Assembly: GCA_943846735.1 (NCBI GenBank)
Contig: OX044364.1
Span: forward strand, 744,001 to 808,000
DNA length: 64,000 nt
Reading direction: 5' to 3'
Source: CAJQLB01 sp905479065
GTDB taxonomy: Bacteria > Bacteroidota > Bacteroidia > Flavobacteriales > Flavobacteriaceae
Part shown: in pieces, positions 44,580 to 54,500 of the stretch
Layout of the letters: each line of letters opens with the position of its first letter
Numbering within the stretch: the first letter of the stretch is position 1
Position numbers and translations under genes: made by a program
Notes under the pieces: generated by a model
Seen by the model: the letters and a program-made list of their open reading frames with translations, nothing else
What the model was told of the DNA's origin: nothing
Databases searched by the model: none

Positions 44580-44662
44580 AATTTTTTTACTTCGGTATAA
44601 TGTTTTATCAAAGATAAAAATGATTTTTACTAACAATCATTTTCGCGAATAAAAAAAAATTG

Positions 44663-44670
44663 TAGATTTG
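44663..44670 (+). promoter_or_regulatory. -7 promoter box
   Basis: TAGATTTG fits TAnnTTTG exactly, 35 bp before the start at 44705. No clear -33 TTG. Confidence 0.45.
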
Positions 44671-44704
44671 CGTTAGACACTTAAGTAATTTTAATTAAAA
44701 CACT

Positions 44705-45445
44705 ATGTTAACACTAATTATAGCAGCCATTGTTGTTATCGCACTAACCGTAGGAATTGTGTGGCTAATTGATCAGTTTATTCCAAAAAAATTCAAGTCG
44801 CTTATTTTACTTACCCTTTGGGTAATTATTATAGCCTTAGGATACCTTACGTTCATGTCTGTTTATGGTGAAATAAAATTTAATAAACTTAAAAATGATC
44901 GCTATTTGGTAGTTATTGAAAATTTAAAAGATATTCGAGATTCACAGCTCGCGCACAGAGCAGTCACTGGAAAGTTTGCCAATAATTGGGACAGTTTAGT
45001 TGTATTTATAGATTCTGCAGAATTCACAATAACCCAGAGAAGAGATACCACTGTTCTTGACAAAGAATTAACTAAAAGATATGGAGGAGTAGAAACATTT
45101 AAATCAACCTACATCATTGATACGCTCGGAACGATGTCTGTAAAAGATTCGTTGTTTGGTGCTGATTTACGGTATCAAACAATGATGAATATTCCGGTAG
45201 GGAAAGAAGGAGCAACATTCGAATTACAAGCAGGTACGATCGAACAAAATGGTTTGAATATTCCGGTATTTGAAGCAAAAGGTTTAAAATCTTTAATTCT
45301 CTATGGTGAAGATGCCAATTTGATTGCTAAAGAAAACCAAGTCATCTCGGTAGATGGAGTAAATGGAAACGCTTTGATCGTTGGATCAATGGAAGAAGTC
45401 AATACAAATGGAAACTGGCCAAAGAATTTTTCAAACGAACAATAA
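44705..45445 (+). CDS. Two-helix membrane protein of unknown function
   Basis: 246 residues. Two transmembrane helices in the first 60 residues (LTLIIAAIVVIALTVGIVWL and a second ending in TFMSVYG), then a soluble domain with a conserved-looking segment LKDIRDSQLAHRAVTGKFANN, which resembles the start of type IV pilin-like/secretion pseudopilin domains found in Bacteroidota. It probably faces the periplasm. It is followed by DUF3822 and rsmD in one unit. Confidence 0.75.
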   Translation: MLTLIIAAIVVIALTVGIVWLIDQFIPKKFKSLILLTLWVIIIALGYLTFMSVYGEIKFNKLKNDRYLVVIENLKDIRDSQLAHRAVTGKFANNWDSLVVFIDSAEFTITQRRDTTVLDKELTKRYGGVETFKSTYIIDTLGTMSVKDSLFGADLRYQTMMNIPVGKEGATFELQAGTIEQNGLNIPVFEAKGLKSLILYGEDANLIAKENQVISVDGVNGNALIVGSMEEVNTNGNWPKNFSNEQ

Positions 45446-46250
45446 TACTGACAGCACATTGCAAAATAAATTGTCCATTCAAGTTAGCTTGAGTGGACTT
45501 TCTTTTTGTGTCCTAAACAAACCATCAAAAAGAATATTACATCATTCATACATAGCTTTTAACAAAATAGTGCCTCCAATTGAGGTGTTAAAACAATTAA
45601 AAGAACATTTGAGTAGCAATAAGTTATTTCAACAAGATTTTAAAGATGTTACCGTAATTCACGATAACGCGTTAGCCACCCTTGTACCAAAATCTCTTTT
45701 TAACAAAAACAATCTCTCTGACTACTTAAAATTTAATTCAAAGATTTTAAATAATGATTTCATAACGTTTGATGAACTTTCACAGAATGAGATTATCAAT
45801 GTCTATGTTCCTTATGTGAACATAAATAATTTTATTTTTGATACTTATGGAACCTTTGAATACAATCATTATTCGACACTTTTAATAAATACGTTATTTG
45901 AAATACATGACGGTGGTGCGAACGCCAGTATGTACGTTAATATCAGAAGTAATCACTTTGAAATCGTAATTTTAAAGAACAAAGAGTTAATACTGTTCAA
46001 TTCTTTTGAATACAAAACAGAAGAAGATTTTGTCTATTACATCTTATTTACAGCAGAACAACTCCTCTTAGATCCCGAAACTTTTCCGTTGACATTAATG
46101 GGTAAAATAAATAAAAATGATGCCCTTTATAATGCGGCATATACCTATGTGCGAGAGGTGTCAATTTACAATCAAGAAACAAAATTTATGCTAAAACCTG
46201 AAGACAAAAAGAATTTTATTCAAAATTTTGTTTTACAAAATAATCTCTGA
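45381..46250 (+). CDS. DUF3822 family protein
   Basis: Up to 289 residues. The core begins at LSIQVSLSGLSFCVL and includes EVLKQLKEHL and YVPYVNINNFIFD, the pattern of DUF3822, an actin/hexokinase-like fold family found next to rsmD in Bacteroidota. The listed ATG overlaps the upstream gene by 65 bp; ATG at 45408 or a later alternative start is as likely. The stop overlaps the rsmD start by one base, so translation is coupled. Confidence 0.82.
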   Translation: MDQWKKSIQMETGQRIFQTNNNTDSTLQNKLSIQVSLSGLSFCVLNKPSKRILHHSYIAFNKIVPPIEVLKQLKEHLSSNKLFQQDFKDVTVIHDNALATLVPKSLFNKNNLSDYLKFNSKILNNDFITFDELSQNEIINVYVPYVNINNFIFDTYGTFEYNHYSTLLINTLFEIHDGGANASMYVNIRSNHFEIVILKNKELILFNSFEYKTEEDFVYYILFTAEQLLLDPETFPLTLMGKINKNDALYNAAYTYVREVSIYNQETKFMLKPEDKKNFIQNFVLQNNL

Positions 46251-46795
46251 TGCGCATAATTTCGGGTGATTATAAAGGAAGAAGAATAACTGCTCCAAAA
46301 AAGCTACCGGTACGTCCTACAACAGATATGGCCAAAGAATCTCTATTTAATATTCTCAATAATCTTTTTTTATTTGGATCCATATCAGTTCTTGATCTAT
46401 TTTCTGGTACAGGAAATATTAGCTACGAATTTGCTTCTCGTGGTGTAAAAAACATTGTTTGCGTTGATAAAAATTACCATTGCATCAAATTCATTAATAC
46501 TACTGCACATGATTTTAATATGCCGCTAATAACAGTTCGTGGAGATGTTTTCAACTATTTGTTGAATACCAAAAAAAAATATGATGTAATCTTTGCAGAT
46601 CCTCCTTATGATTTTGATGTAGATACCTTTTCTAAAATCCCGAATATTGTGTTCAAAAACAATTTATTGGAGCAAGACGGATTATTGATTGTGGAGCATT
46701 CAAAACACACAAATTTATCACACCTCAATCATTTTTTATATTCAAGAATTTATGGAGGTAACATGTTTAGTTTTTTTAAAAACAAGGAAGAGTAA
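46250..46795 (+). CDS. rsmD: 16S rRNA (guanine966-N2)-methyltransferase
   Basis: Methylates G966 of 16S rRNA. The 181 residues have the RsmD start MRIISGDYKGRRI, RPTTDMAKESLFN, the SAM site DLFSGTGNISYEFASRG and the catalytic DPPY. Converges with the RNase P RNA gene with a shared terminator. Confidence 0.95.
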   Translation: MRIISGDYKGRRITAPKKLPVRPTTDMAKESLFNILNNLFLFGSISVLDLFSGTGNISYEFASRGVKNIVCVDKNYHCIKFINTTAHDFNMPLITVRGDVFNYLLNTKKKYDVIFADPPYDFDVDTFSKIPNIVFKNNLLEQDGLLIVEHSKHTNLSHLNHFLYSRIYGGNMFSFFKNKEE

Positions 46796-46809
46796 ACAAA
46801 ATACGAGGT

Positions 46810-46855
46810 CTTACAAAACACAAAAGCCCTTGAAAAAGAGCTTTTGTTTTGTAAG
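46810..46855. terminator. Bidirectional terminator between rsmD and rnpB
   Basis: Long stem: CTTACAAAACACAAAAGC (46810-46827) pairs imperfectly with GCTTTTGTTTTGTAAG (46840-46855), with U-runs in both directions. Confidence 0.75.
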
Positions 46856-47156
46856 TAAATTTGTAAGCCGAATTCTGTTCTCAAAAGAGCCCTTATCATT
46901 TATCTACATTTATTGTTGCCAACAAACTTTAGCTGCCTACCCTCCAACAATCGTGCGTGCCGCACTCAAACGCTGGTTTACATGACATTGCACCCTATAG
47001 AGTTTACCTGATTTCACTACAGCTTCACCTGTACATTCTTTCTGTTGCACTATTCCTAGTCTCACGACTGATGGCTATTAACCACTATAGTACACTGTGG
47101 TGTTCGGACTTTCCTAACCAGGCTAGCCTGGTTCGATAAGGCAATTTACTTGGCAG
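46851..47156 (-). ncRNA. rnpB: RNase P RNA (bacterial class A)
   Basis: Catalytic RNA of RNase P, which trims tRNA 5' ends. On the minus strand the 5' part has AGGAAAGTCCGAACACC (conserved P4/CR I), the middle has GGAGGGTAGGCAGCT, and the 3' end has AGATAAATGATAAGGG and ACAGAATTCGGCTTAC, matching the bacterial consensus. P1 is formed by AAGTAAATT near 47150 with AATTTACTT near 46855. About 306 nt. Exact ends are estimated. Confidence 0.93.
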
Positions 47157-47255
47157 CTAAAGTACGTAAATTGTTAATAACTCAAAGTAAAATACTTCTT
47201 AGTAATTCTTAATATTCATTCGAATTTTTAACTTTGTTGACACGAGTTATATCCT

Positions 47256-49013
47256 ATGGAGCCTTTTGTTGTATCAGCACGTAAGTACAGACCAAAATCA
47301 TTTAAAGATGTTGTTGGCCAGGAGGTAATTACCAATACATTACTCAACGCTATAAATAATAATCATTTGGCGCAAGCTTTATTATTTACCGGTCCTCGGG
47401 GTGTTGGCAAAACAACTTGTGCTCGGATTTTAGCAAAAATGATTAATAGTGATAATGATTTACAAGATAATCAAGATTTTGCGTTTAATATCTTCGAACT
47501 TGATGCGGCATCAAACAACTCTGTAGATGATATTCGAAGTTTAACAGACCAAGTTCGCATTCCTCCTCAAATTGGGAAGTACAAAGTGTATATTATCGAT
47601 GAAGTTCATATGTTGTCACAGTCGGCATTTAATGCGTTTTTAAAAACATTAGAAGAACCTCCCAAACACTGCATTTTCATTCTTGCAACTACAGAAAAAC
47701 ATAAAATAATTCCTACCATTTTGTCGCGTTGTCAGATTTTTGATTTTAAGCGTATTACCGTTCTTGATGCAAAGAAATATTTGCATTTCATCGCAAATGA
47801 ACAAGGGGTTATAGCCGAGGATGACGCCTTACATATCATTGCACAAAAAGCAGATGGTGCTATGCGCGATGCTTTATCAATTTTTGATCGTGTTGTAAGT
47901 TTTACTGGGAAAAACTTAACACGTAAAGCTGTTACCGAAAACCTGAATGTATTAGATTACGAAACATACTTCGATAGTACAACACTAATATTAGAAAACA
48001 ACATTCCTCAATTGCTTTTGCAATTTAATCACACCCTGTCTAAAGGATTCGATGGCCATCACTTTATTACTGGCCTAGCATCGCATTTCAGAGATTTACT
48101 CGTTTGTAGAATCCCTGACACGATTACACTACTTGAAGTTGGTGATCAAATTAAAATAAAATATTTAGAGCAATCGAAACACACCACTCAAGAGTTTTTA
48201 ATTGATGCAATTAGAATCGCCAATGATTGTGATTTAAAATACAAAACGAGTAAAAATCAACGTCTACATGTAGAATTGTGTTTGATGCAATTAGCCTCTA
48301 TCAATTTTGATAATGAAAAAAAAAAAAGTTTTAACATAATACCCCCCGGTTATTTTAAGGAAACGAAGCATGTTCTGAAAGAAAACTCAAGAATTGAACA
48401 AAAGGCGCAAGTATCTCTTAAGCATCCCGAAGCAGCACATACTGTCGATGATAATCAATTACCAATTAAAATTGATAAAGAATTACCCGATAACCCCAAC
48501 AATGATGCGCTACAAAAAAAAGGATTGCCATCAATTAGTTTAAATAAAAATCAACACAGAAACTCCGGGCTATCTCTTAGCAGTATCAAGAAAAAAAAGG
48601 AACATCTTATAAAGCAAATGGACGTCGTTCATAGCGAGGAAGAGCTACCAAAAGAAAAGTTCACAGAAGATGAAATGAGGGCAAGTTGGGAAACTTTTGC
48701 GAATAAATTAGAAAAAGATGGGAAATTTAATTTAGCATCCATACTGCGTATAGATGTGCCAACATTAAAAGACACAACCATACATTTAGAATTTCCAAAT
48801 GCAACAAACAAAATAGAGGTTGAACGCCAACAATATGATTTACTTAGTTTTCTTCGAAAACAACTCAATAATTATGATATTGTATTAGACATAAAAGTTA
48901 ACGAAGAAAAAGAAAAGCTATTCGCTTATACACCAGAAGAAAAATATGATAAGCTTAAAGAGAAAAATCCAAAAATTGAGCTACTTAAAAAGCTTTTCGA
49001 ATTAGATGTTTAA
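47256..49013 (+). CDS. dnaX: DNA polymerase III subunit gamma/tau
   Basis: Clamp-loader ATPase. The 585 residues include Walker A GPRGVGKT (46-53), ELDAASNNSVDDIR, Walker B IIDEVHMLS, TLEEPP and sensor 1 LATTEKHKI. The four-cysteine zinc module usually found between Walker A and the ELDAAS segment is absent and replaced by a short acidic loop (INSDNDLQDNQDF), as seen in flavobacterial DnaX. The C-terminal tau part is variable and lysine-rich. Confidence 0.96.
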   Translation: MEPFVVSARKYRPKSFKDVVGQEVITNTLLNAINNNHLAQALLFTGPRGVGKTTCARILAKMINSDNDLQDNQDFAFNIFELDAASNNSVDDIRSLTDQVRIPPQIGKYKVYIIDEVHMLSQSAFNAFLKTLEEPPKHCIFILATTEKHKIIPTILSRCQIFDFKRITVLDAKKYLHFIANEQGVIAEDDALHIIAQKADGAMRDALSIFDRVVSFTGKNLTRKAVTENLNVLDYETYFDSTTLILENNIPQLLLQFNHTLSKGFDGHHFITGLASHFRDLLVCRIPDTITLLEVGDQIKIKYLEQSKHTTQEFLIDAIRIANDCDLKYKTSKNQRLHVELCLMQLASINFDNEKKKSFNIIPPGYFKETKHVLKENSRIEQKAQVSLKHPEAAHTVDDNQLPIKIDKELPDNPNNDALQKKGLPSISLNKNQHRNSGLSLSSIKKKKEHLIKQMDVVHSEEELPKEKFTEDEMRASWETFANKLEKDGKFNLASILRIDVPTLKDTTIHLEFPNATNKIEVERQQYDLLSFLRKQLNNYDIVLDIKVNEEKEKLFAYTPEEKYDKLKEKNPKIELLKKLFELDV

Positions 49014-49052
49014 CAAAAAAAATGAATTTTAAACTATCAAAATTAGCAACAA

Positions 49053-49634
49053 ATGTTAGGCCTTAAATTACCCACAGACCCACGCTGGGTTAATATTGTA
49101 GAAAAGAATATCGAAGAAATATTAACAGACCATGCCTTTTGTGAGCAAAAAGCTACAAGTACAGCCATTTCATTAATTGTAAGTTTTCCTGAATATACAA
49201 ACCTTGTTCAAGCGATGGTAGCTCTGGTAAAAGAAGAAATTAGTCATTTTAAAATGGTCCATGATATTATTTTAAAACGAGGATGGGTTTTGGGAAGAGA
49301 CAGAAAAGACGACTATGTTAAGCAATTATTGACTTTTTTCCCAAAAGGAGGTAGTCGAACAACACAATTAGTTCATCGATTGCTATACGCAGCATTAATT
49401 GAAGCGAGGAGTTGTGAGCGTTTTAGATTACTTTCTGAAGAATTAACTGATAAAGAACTATCTGAATTTTATAGAAAACTTATGGTAAGTGAGGCTAATC
49501 ATTATACGATGTTTCTTGGTTTTGCTAGACAATATGGGGAAAGAAATCAAGTCGACAAAAAATGGCAAAATTTATTAGATTTTGAGGGTGAAATCATGAA
49601 AAATCTTGGGAAACAAGAAACAATTCACGGTTGA
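49053..49634 (+). CDS. miaE: tRNA-(ms2io6A)-hydroxylase (MiaE-like)
   Basis: Diiron monooxygenase that hydroxylates the isopentenyl group of ms2i6A37 in tRNA. The 193-residue four-helix protein shows the candidate iron ligands spread over DHAFCEQKAT, ALVKEEISHFKMV, LIEARSCERF and VSEANHYTMF. It lies between dnaX and ppx. The oxygen dependence fits an aerobic organism. Confidence 0.9.
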   Translation: MLGLKLPTDPRWVNIVEKNIEEILTDHAFCEQKATSTAISLIVSFPEYTNLVQAMVALVKEEISHFKMVHDIILKRGWVLGRDRKDDYVKQLLTFFPKGGSRTTQLVHRLLYAALIEARSCERFRLLSEELTDKELSEFYRKLMVSEANHYTMFLGFARQYGERNQVDKKWQNLLDFEGEIMKNLGKQETIHG

Positions 49635-50540
49635 TCAAAGAGAATTTCCTTTAACTTTATTGTAAAACATGCTTTTTATAATTCCATCAGAAAGTCCAAT
49701 TTTTGGCACATAAATATGTTTCGCCTTGCTCCATTTCATGGAAGATAGATAAATTTGTAAGGCAGGGACAATAACATCTGCTCTATCATGGTTAAGCCCA
49801 AGTTTGCTTATACGCTCATCATAGGTATATGATTTTAAAGTATGATAGTAGGAACTTAGGTGAAAATATGTTAATGGTTTGCCTAACGCTTTACGAGAAA
49901 TTTTGAATATTTTATTAATATTTCCTCCAGATCCAATTACTTGTACTTTTTCATAATTTAAAGTGTATTCTTTTATCCATTCCTCTAATTCTAGCCATGT
50001 ATCTCGAACTACAAATCCACGCAATAGTCTTATGGTACCTATTTTAAATGATTTAGAGGCAACTGTTAATTCATCATGAATAATTGAAAATTCAGTACTA
50101 CCTCCACCAACATCTACAAAAAGATACGTTTTATTGGGCTGAATATATTCTTTAAGATTAGTGGATGCAATGAGTATAGCCTCTAATTGACCGTCAATGA
50201 CCTCAATATCAATATTTGATGATGCGAATATTTCTTTTAAAATTTCCTCTGTGTTAGTTGCTTCACGCATTGCAGACGTAGCACAAGCTTTATAAACTTT
50301 TACACCGTGTGTCTTCATTAATAATTTGAAAGCTTTCATCGTGTCTCTCAAACGAATAATATTAAAAGATGATACAAATCCATTGGTAAATACGTCTTCT
50401 CCCAAGCGGATTGGAACACGCACAAGTGAAGTTTTTTTAAACTGCGCTGGTTTTCCTGATTCTTCAACAATTGTCGTTATTAGAAGCCTAATTGCGTTAG
50501 ACCCAATATCAATTGCCGCATATTTGTTTACAGTTAACAT
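49635..50540 (-). CDS. Ppx/GppA-type exopolyphosphatase
   Basis: 301-residue ASKHA-fold phosphatase: AIDIGSNAIRLLI (phosphate 1), ACATSAMREATN, and VDVGGGSTEFSI (phosphate 2). Short form without the C-terminal HD domain, typical of Bacteroidota. It may hydrolyse polyphosphate or pppGpp. It is next to the SixA gene on the same strand; in many relatives the polyphosphate kinase gene follows, but it is not in this stretch. Confidence 0.92.
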   Translation of the reverse strand: MLTVNKYAAIDIGSNAIRLLITTIVEESGKPAQFKKTSLVRVPIRLGEDVFTNGFVSSFNIIRLRDTMKAFKLLMKTHGVKVYKACATSAMREATNTEEILKEIFASSNIDIEVIDGQLEAILIASTNLKEYIQPNKTYLFVDVGGGSTEFSIIHDELTVASKSFKIGTIRLLRGFVVRDTWLELEEWIKEYTLNYEKVQVIGSGGNINKIFKISRKALGKPLTYFHLSSYYHTLKSYTYDERISKLGLNHDRADVIVPALQIYLSSMKWSKAKHIYVPKIGLSDGIIKSMFYNKVKGNSL

Positions 50541-50679
50541 ACGATTATATCATAAAATTTCTTTCAAAATGAATGATTCACATTTCAAGCATAAAAGTAA
50601 TAAGTCTTTTGATTAATTATTGACATATTCTATGTAATTTATTTAAATCATTCATAGGTCACTCATAAACACAAGTCAA

Positions 50680-51186
50680 CTATTTATAATCTTTTGGGAA
50701 TAATTTAGTGATTGTTGAGCCATTAGATATTTCGCTCCAACTGTTTACATCAAAATGAATAGCGACGAGTCCCGATGTTGGTAAATTGTCAATTTTATGA
50801 CTTCCTAAGTGATTAATTAAGTTAGTAAACGCATCATTGTGACCGAACAATAAAATTATTTGATTAGAATTGTCTAAATTTTTGATGAAATTAAGCGTTT
50901 TACTTCCTTCAAAATCATAAAGTTGTGACTTTATTTGTAAAATATCTTTAGAAATCTCCAGTATTTTCATTAAAATGCGACAGGTATCTAATGCTCTTTT
51001 CGCTGGACTAGAAACCACTAAATCTGGTTTAATTTTCAATTTTAAAAATTGATTAGCTATCAGAGTTATGTCAGATATACCGCGCTTTTTTAAAGGTCTA
51101 ATTTTGTCATCAACTGGATATTTCCAGGACGATTTTCCATGGCGAATAAAGACCAATATCCTATTTTTGTTATCGTTTAAACGCAA
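50680..51186 (-). CDS. SixA-type histidine phosphatase
   Basis: 168 residues of the histidine-phosphatase superfamily: FIRHGKSSW (catalytic RHG), SSPAKRALDTC and LFGHNDAF (second catalytic His). Small SixA-like enzymes dephosphorylate phosphohistidine or small phosphates. About 139 bp upstream of the Ppx gene on the same strand, so possibly co-transcribed. Confidence 0.9.
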   Translation of the reverse strand: MRLNDNKNRILVFIRHGKSSWKYPVDDKIRPLKKRGISDITLIANQFLKLKIKPDLVVSSPAKRALDTCRILMKILEISKDILQIKSQLYDFEGSKTLNFIKNLDNSNQIILLFGHNDAFTNLINHLGSHKIDNLPTSGLVAIHFDVNSWSEISNGSTITKLFPKDYK

Positions 51187-51520
51187 ATTTTATCGATTAA
51201 ATGTTGTTTTTTATCTTCTGAACGATTATTTTAGCCCTTTAGCATTTATATTTGCTAAGGATATGTGATATTTTTTATTTTGTTTAAAATTATTAAGGAA
51301 TGACCCCAAACCTATTTCAAATTAATAATCCTTTAACACCCATGTGGTGTTCCCTCCCTCAATTACGTAACGTTTGCAATCATAACATAACAGTTATTGG
51401 CAAACAATAAACAAATTACAAAAATATCGCTTAGCGAAACATATAGTTAAAAAAATGCTTTGCATAGACTTTTTATAATTTAAGTGAGTCTTATAAAAGC
51501 AGAATGTTAAAATTAGTAAT
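51187..51520. other. Upstream region of the adhesin operon
   Basis: No gene. It contains a small inverted repeat ACACC-N5-GGTGT near 51338, a TCGCTTAGCGA palindrome near 51427, and TTTGCATAG...TATAATTTAAG (51456-51483) as a possible -33/-7 pair in front of the adhesin start at 51521. All are weak assignments. Confidence 0.3.
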
Positions 51521-54500
51521 ATGAAGACAATTTTACTTAACCAAACGCTTAAAAATCTAATAGTCATTGTTTTATTGACATTTAGTTTTTCATCTCCTGC
51601 TCAAAGTACTCCTACTGATTTTAATGCAGGCGCTGCGATCATTGATATGGGTATTACCCCACAAACCTCAAACAACGCTCTAAAACCCTATGGTTTAGTT
51701 CACGCTCTTGTCGGAGAAGGCATTCCTGTCCATTGGATTATTAAAGACTCTAAATCATTTGAAGAAATTGATATTGTAATTTCTGGAACACTCACTAAAT
51801 CAGCAACTTCAAAACAAACGAAAAACTTAAAAGCTGGACCATTTTTAATCTCAGCTGAACATATGACTGATGCAGAGTCCATTATCCAAAATTGGATTGA
51901 TAATAACTCGAATGGTGGTAATGATGCCTTAACCGTTTATTGGAATTTAGATGCCATTGTAAATGCACCTGTAAGTGGTATTATTACCTCATTTCCTGCT
52001 ACTGTAATATATCCTAAAAATGGCGATATTACTTCAACTAAAGATACTGATATTGAGACAGGGTTTTTTAATCCTGCTGGAATATTAAAGTCCTCTGGAG
52101 CCTTCCGAAAGGGAACTCCTTCAGATATAAACGCTTGTGATCAGTTTTATGTCTTATCACATCATACCGATCCTGAAAAAAACTGGAGTCAAAATGATGT
52201 CAATCTCATTTATGATTTCGTGACAACAGGAAGAAATGTTTGGATGGGATGTCATGATGTAAGTATTTCAGAAAATTTAAAGACAGATGGAAAACCGCAT
52301 AATAAATTAAACTTTTTATCAAATGATGGGTTATTACCATACAAAGACACTTCTAACGGCAGTAATTCAGATATTTATACTTTCGAAGGGCCAACCCATG
52401 CAAACACTTTTAATAACTCCAATATAGTCTATGAAGAAGCTGCAGCTTCAGACCCAATAATGCAATTTGTTGGCGAAATACATGAAGCTTTTAATGGAAA
52501 TTCAGAAAAAGTATTTCTCCCAAGACAACAAGGTTGGCGCGACTCCAGTACTATTGGTTTTTATGACCCTTCGCATTCAGATGTAAATGATCTTTCTCCA
52601 GGAAAAGCAGGTATTTTAGTTTATGGAAAAGCCTATGGAAATGCATCTTATGGCACAATTTTATATAATGGTTCTCATATAAGTAAGGCAAATGAAGGTA
52701 ATACAGCACAATGGATTGGTGAAGCGAGAACCTTTGGTAATTTTTTACTTCAATCAGCCTTAGAATTAGGAACCACATTCAACGAGGATTTGCCACAAGA
52801 TATGGTTGTTGAGTGCGATAATATTCCAGCTGCTGCAATTTTAACAGCGAATGGAGGTTGTGGCACCACAGCAACGGTAACTTATAACGAAGAACAACTC
52901 AAAACTGATTGTGATTCACAGTATATCCTTACAAGAACGTGGGTAGCCACAGACACATTGGGTAATACAACAACACATACACAAACAGTCACTGTTCAAG
53001 ATACTACAGCACCAACTTTTAATGAAGAACTTCCTGCTGATATTACTGCTCAATGTGATAATGTCCCGGAACCTGCCGTACTAACTGCGTCTGATAATTG
53101 TGATACCACAATCAAAGTTTCTTTTGATGAAAAAACACTTGATTCAAATTGCGATTATAATTATATTCTTTATCGTACATGGACTGCCTCAGACTGTGCA
53201 GGAAATTCAATTTCTCACACACAAACAATTACTGTTCAAGATACTACAGCACCAACTTTTAATGAAGAACTTCCTGCTGATATTACTGCTCAATGTGATA
53301 ATGTCCCAGAACCAATGGTTCTTACAGCAACCGACAACTGTGATCCTAATCCAGCCGTAACCTACAGTGAAGTCTTTAGAGAAGGAGTTTGCCCAAACAC
53401 CTACTCCATTATTAGAATATGGACAGTGACCGATGCTTGTAGTAACACAACTCTACACAATCAAACAGTCACTGTTCAAGATACTACAGCACCAACTTTT
53501 AATGAAGAACTTCCTGCTGATATTACTGCTCAATGTGATAATGTCCCAGAAGAACAAACATTAACAGCTGCTGATAATTGTGGTGATGCAACAGTTGCTT
53601 TTAATGAAACAACAACTGATGGTGATTGCCCTGGTAATTATACAATCAATAGAACATGGACTGCTACTGATGCTTGTGGAAATACAACAACTCACAATCA
53701 AACAGTCACTGTTCAAGATACTACAGCACCAACTTTTAATGAAGAACTTCCTGCTGATATTACTGCTCAATGTGATAATGTCCCAGAAGAACAAACATTA
53801 ACAGCTGCTGATAATTGTGGTGATGCAACAGTTGCTTTTAATGAAACAACAACTGATGGTGATTGCCCTGGTAATTATACAATCAATAGAACATGGACTG
53901 CTACTGATGCTTGTGGAAATACAACAACTCACAATCAAACAGTCACTGTTCAAGATACTACAGCACCAACTTTTAATGAAGAACTTCCTGCTGATATTAC
54001 TGCTCAATGTGATAATGTCCCAGAAGAACAAACATTAACAGCTGCTGATAATTGTGGTGATGCAACAGTTGCTTTTAATGAAACAACAACTGATGGTGAT
54101 TGCCCTGGTAATTATACAATCAATAGAACATGGACTGCTACTGATGCTTGTGGAAATACAACAACTCACAATCAAACAGTCACTGTTCAAGATACTACAG
54201 CACCAACTTTTAATGAAGAACTTCCTGCTGATATTACTGCTCAATGTGATAATGTCCCAGAAGAACAAACATTAACAGCTGCTGATAATTGTGGTGATGC
54301 AACAGTTGCTTTTAATGAAACAACAACTGATGGTGATTGCCCTGGTAATTATACAATCAATAGAACATGGACTGCTACTGATGCTTGTGGAAATACAACA
54401 ACTCACAATCAAACAGTCACTGTTCAAGATACTACAGCACCAACTTTTAATGAAGAACTTCCTGCTGATATTACTGCTCAATGTGATAATGTCCCAGAAG

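Noticed and set aside
46689..47139. Plus-strand frames of 98 and 60 codons after rsmD
   Set aside because: They lie over the RNase P RNA gene on the other strand; the conserved RNA motifs explain the region.
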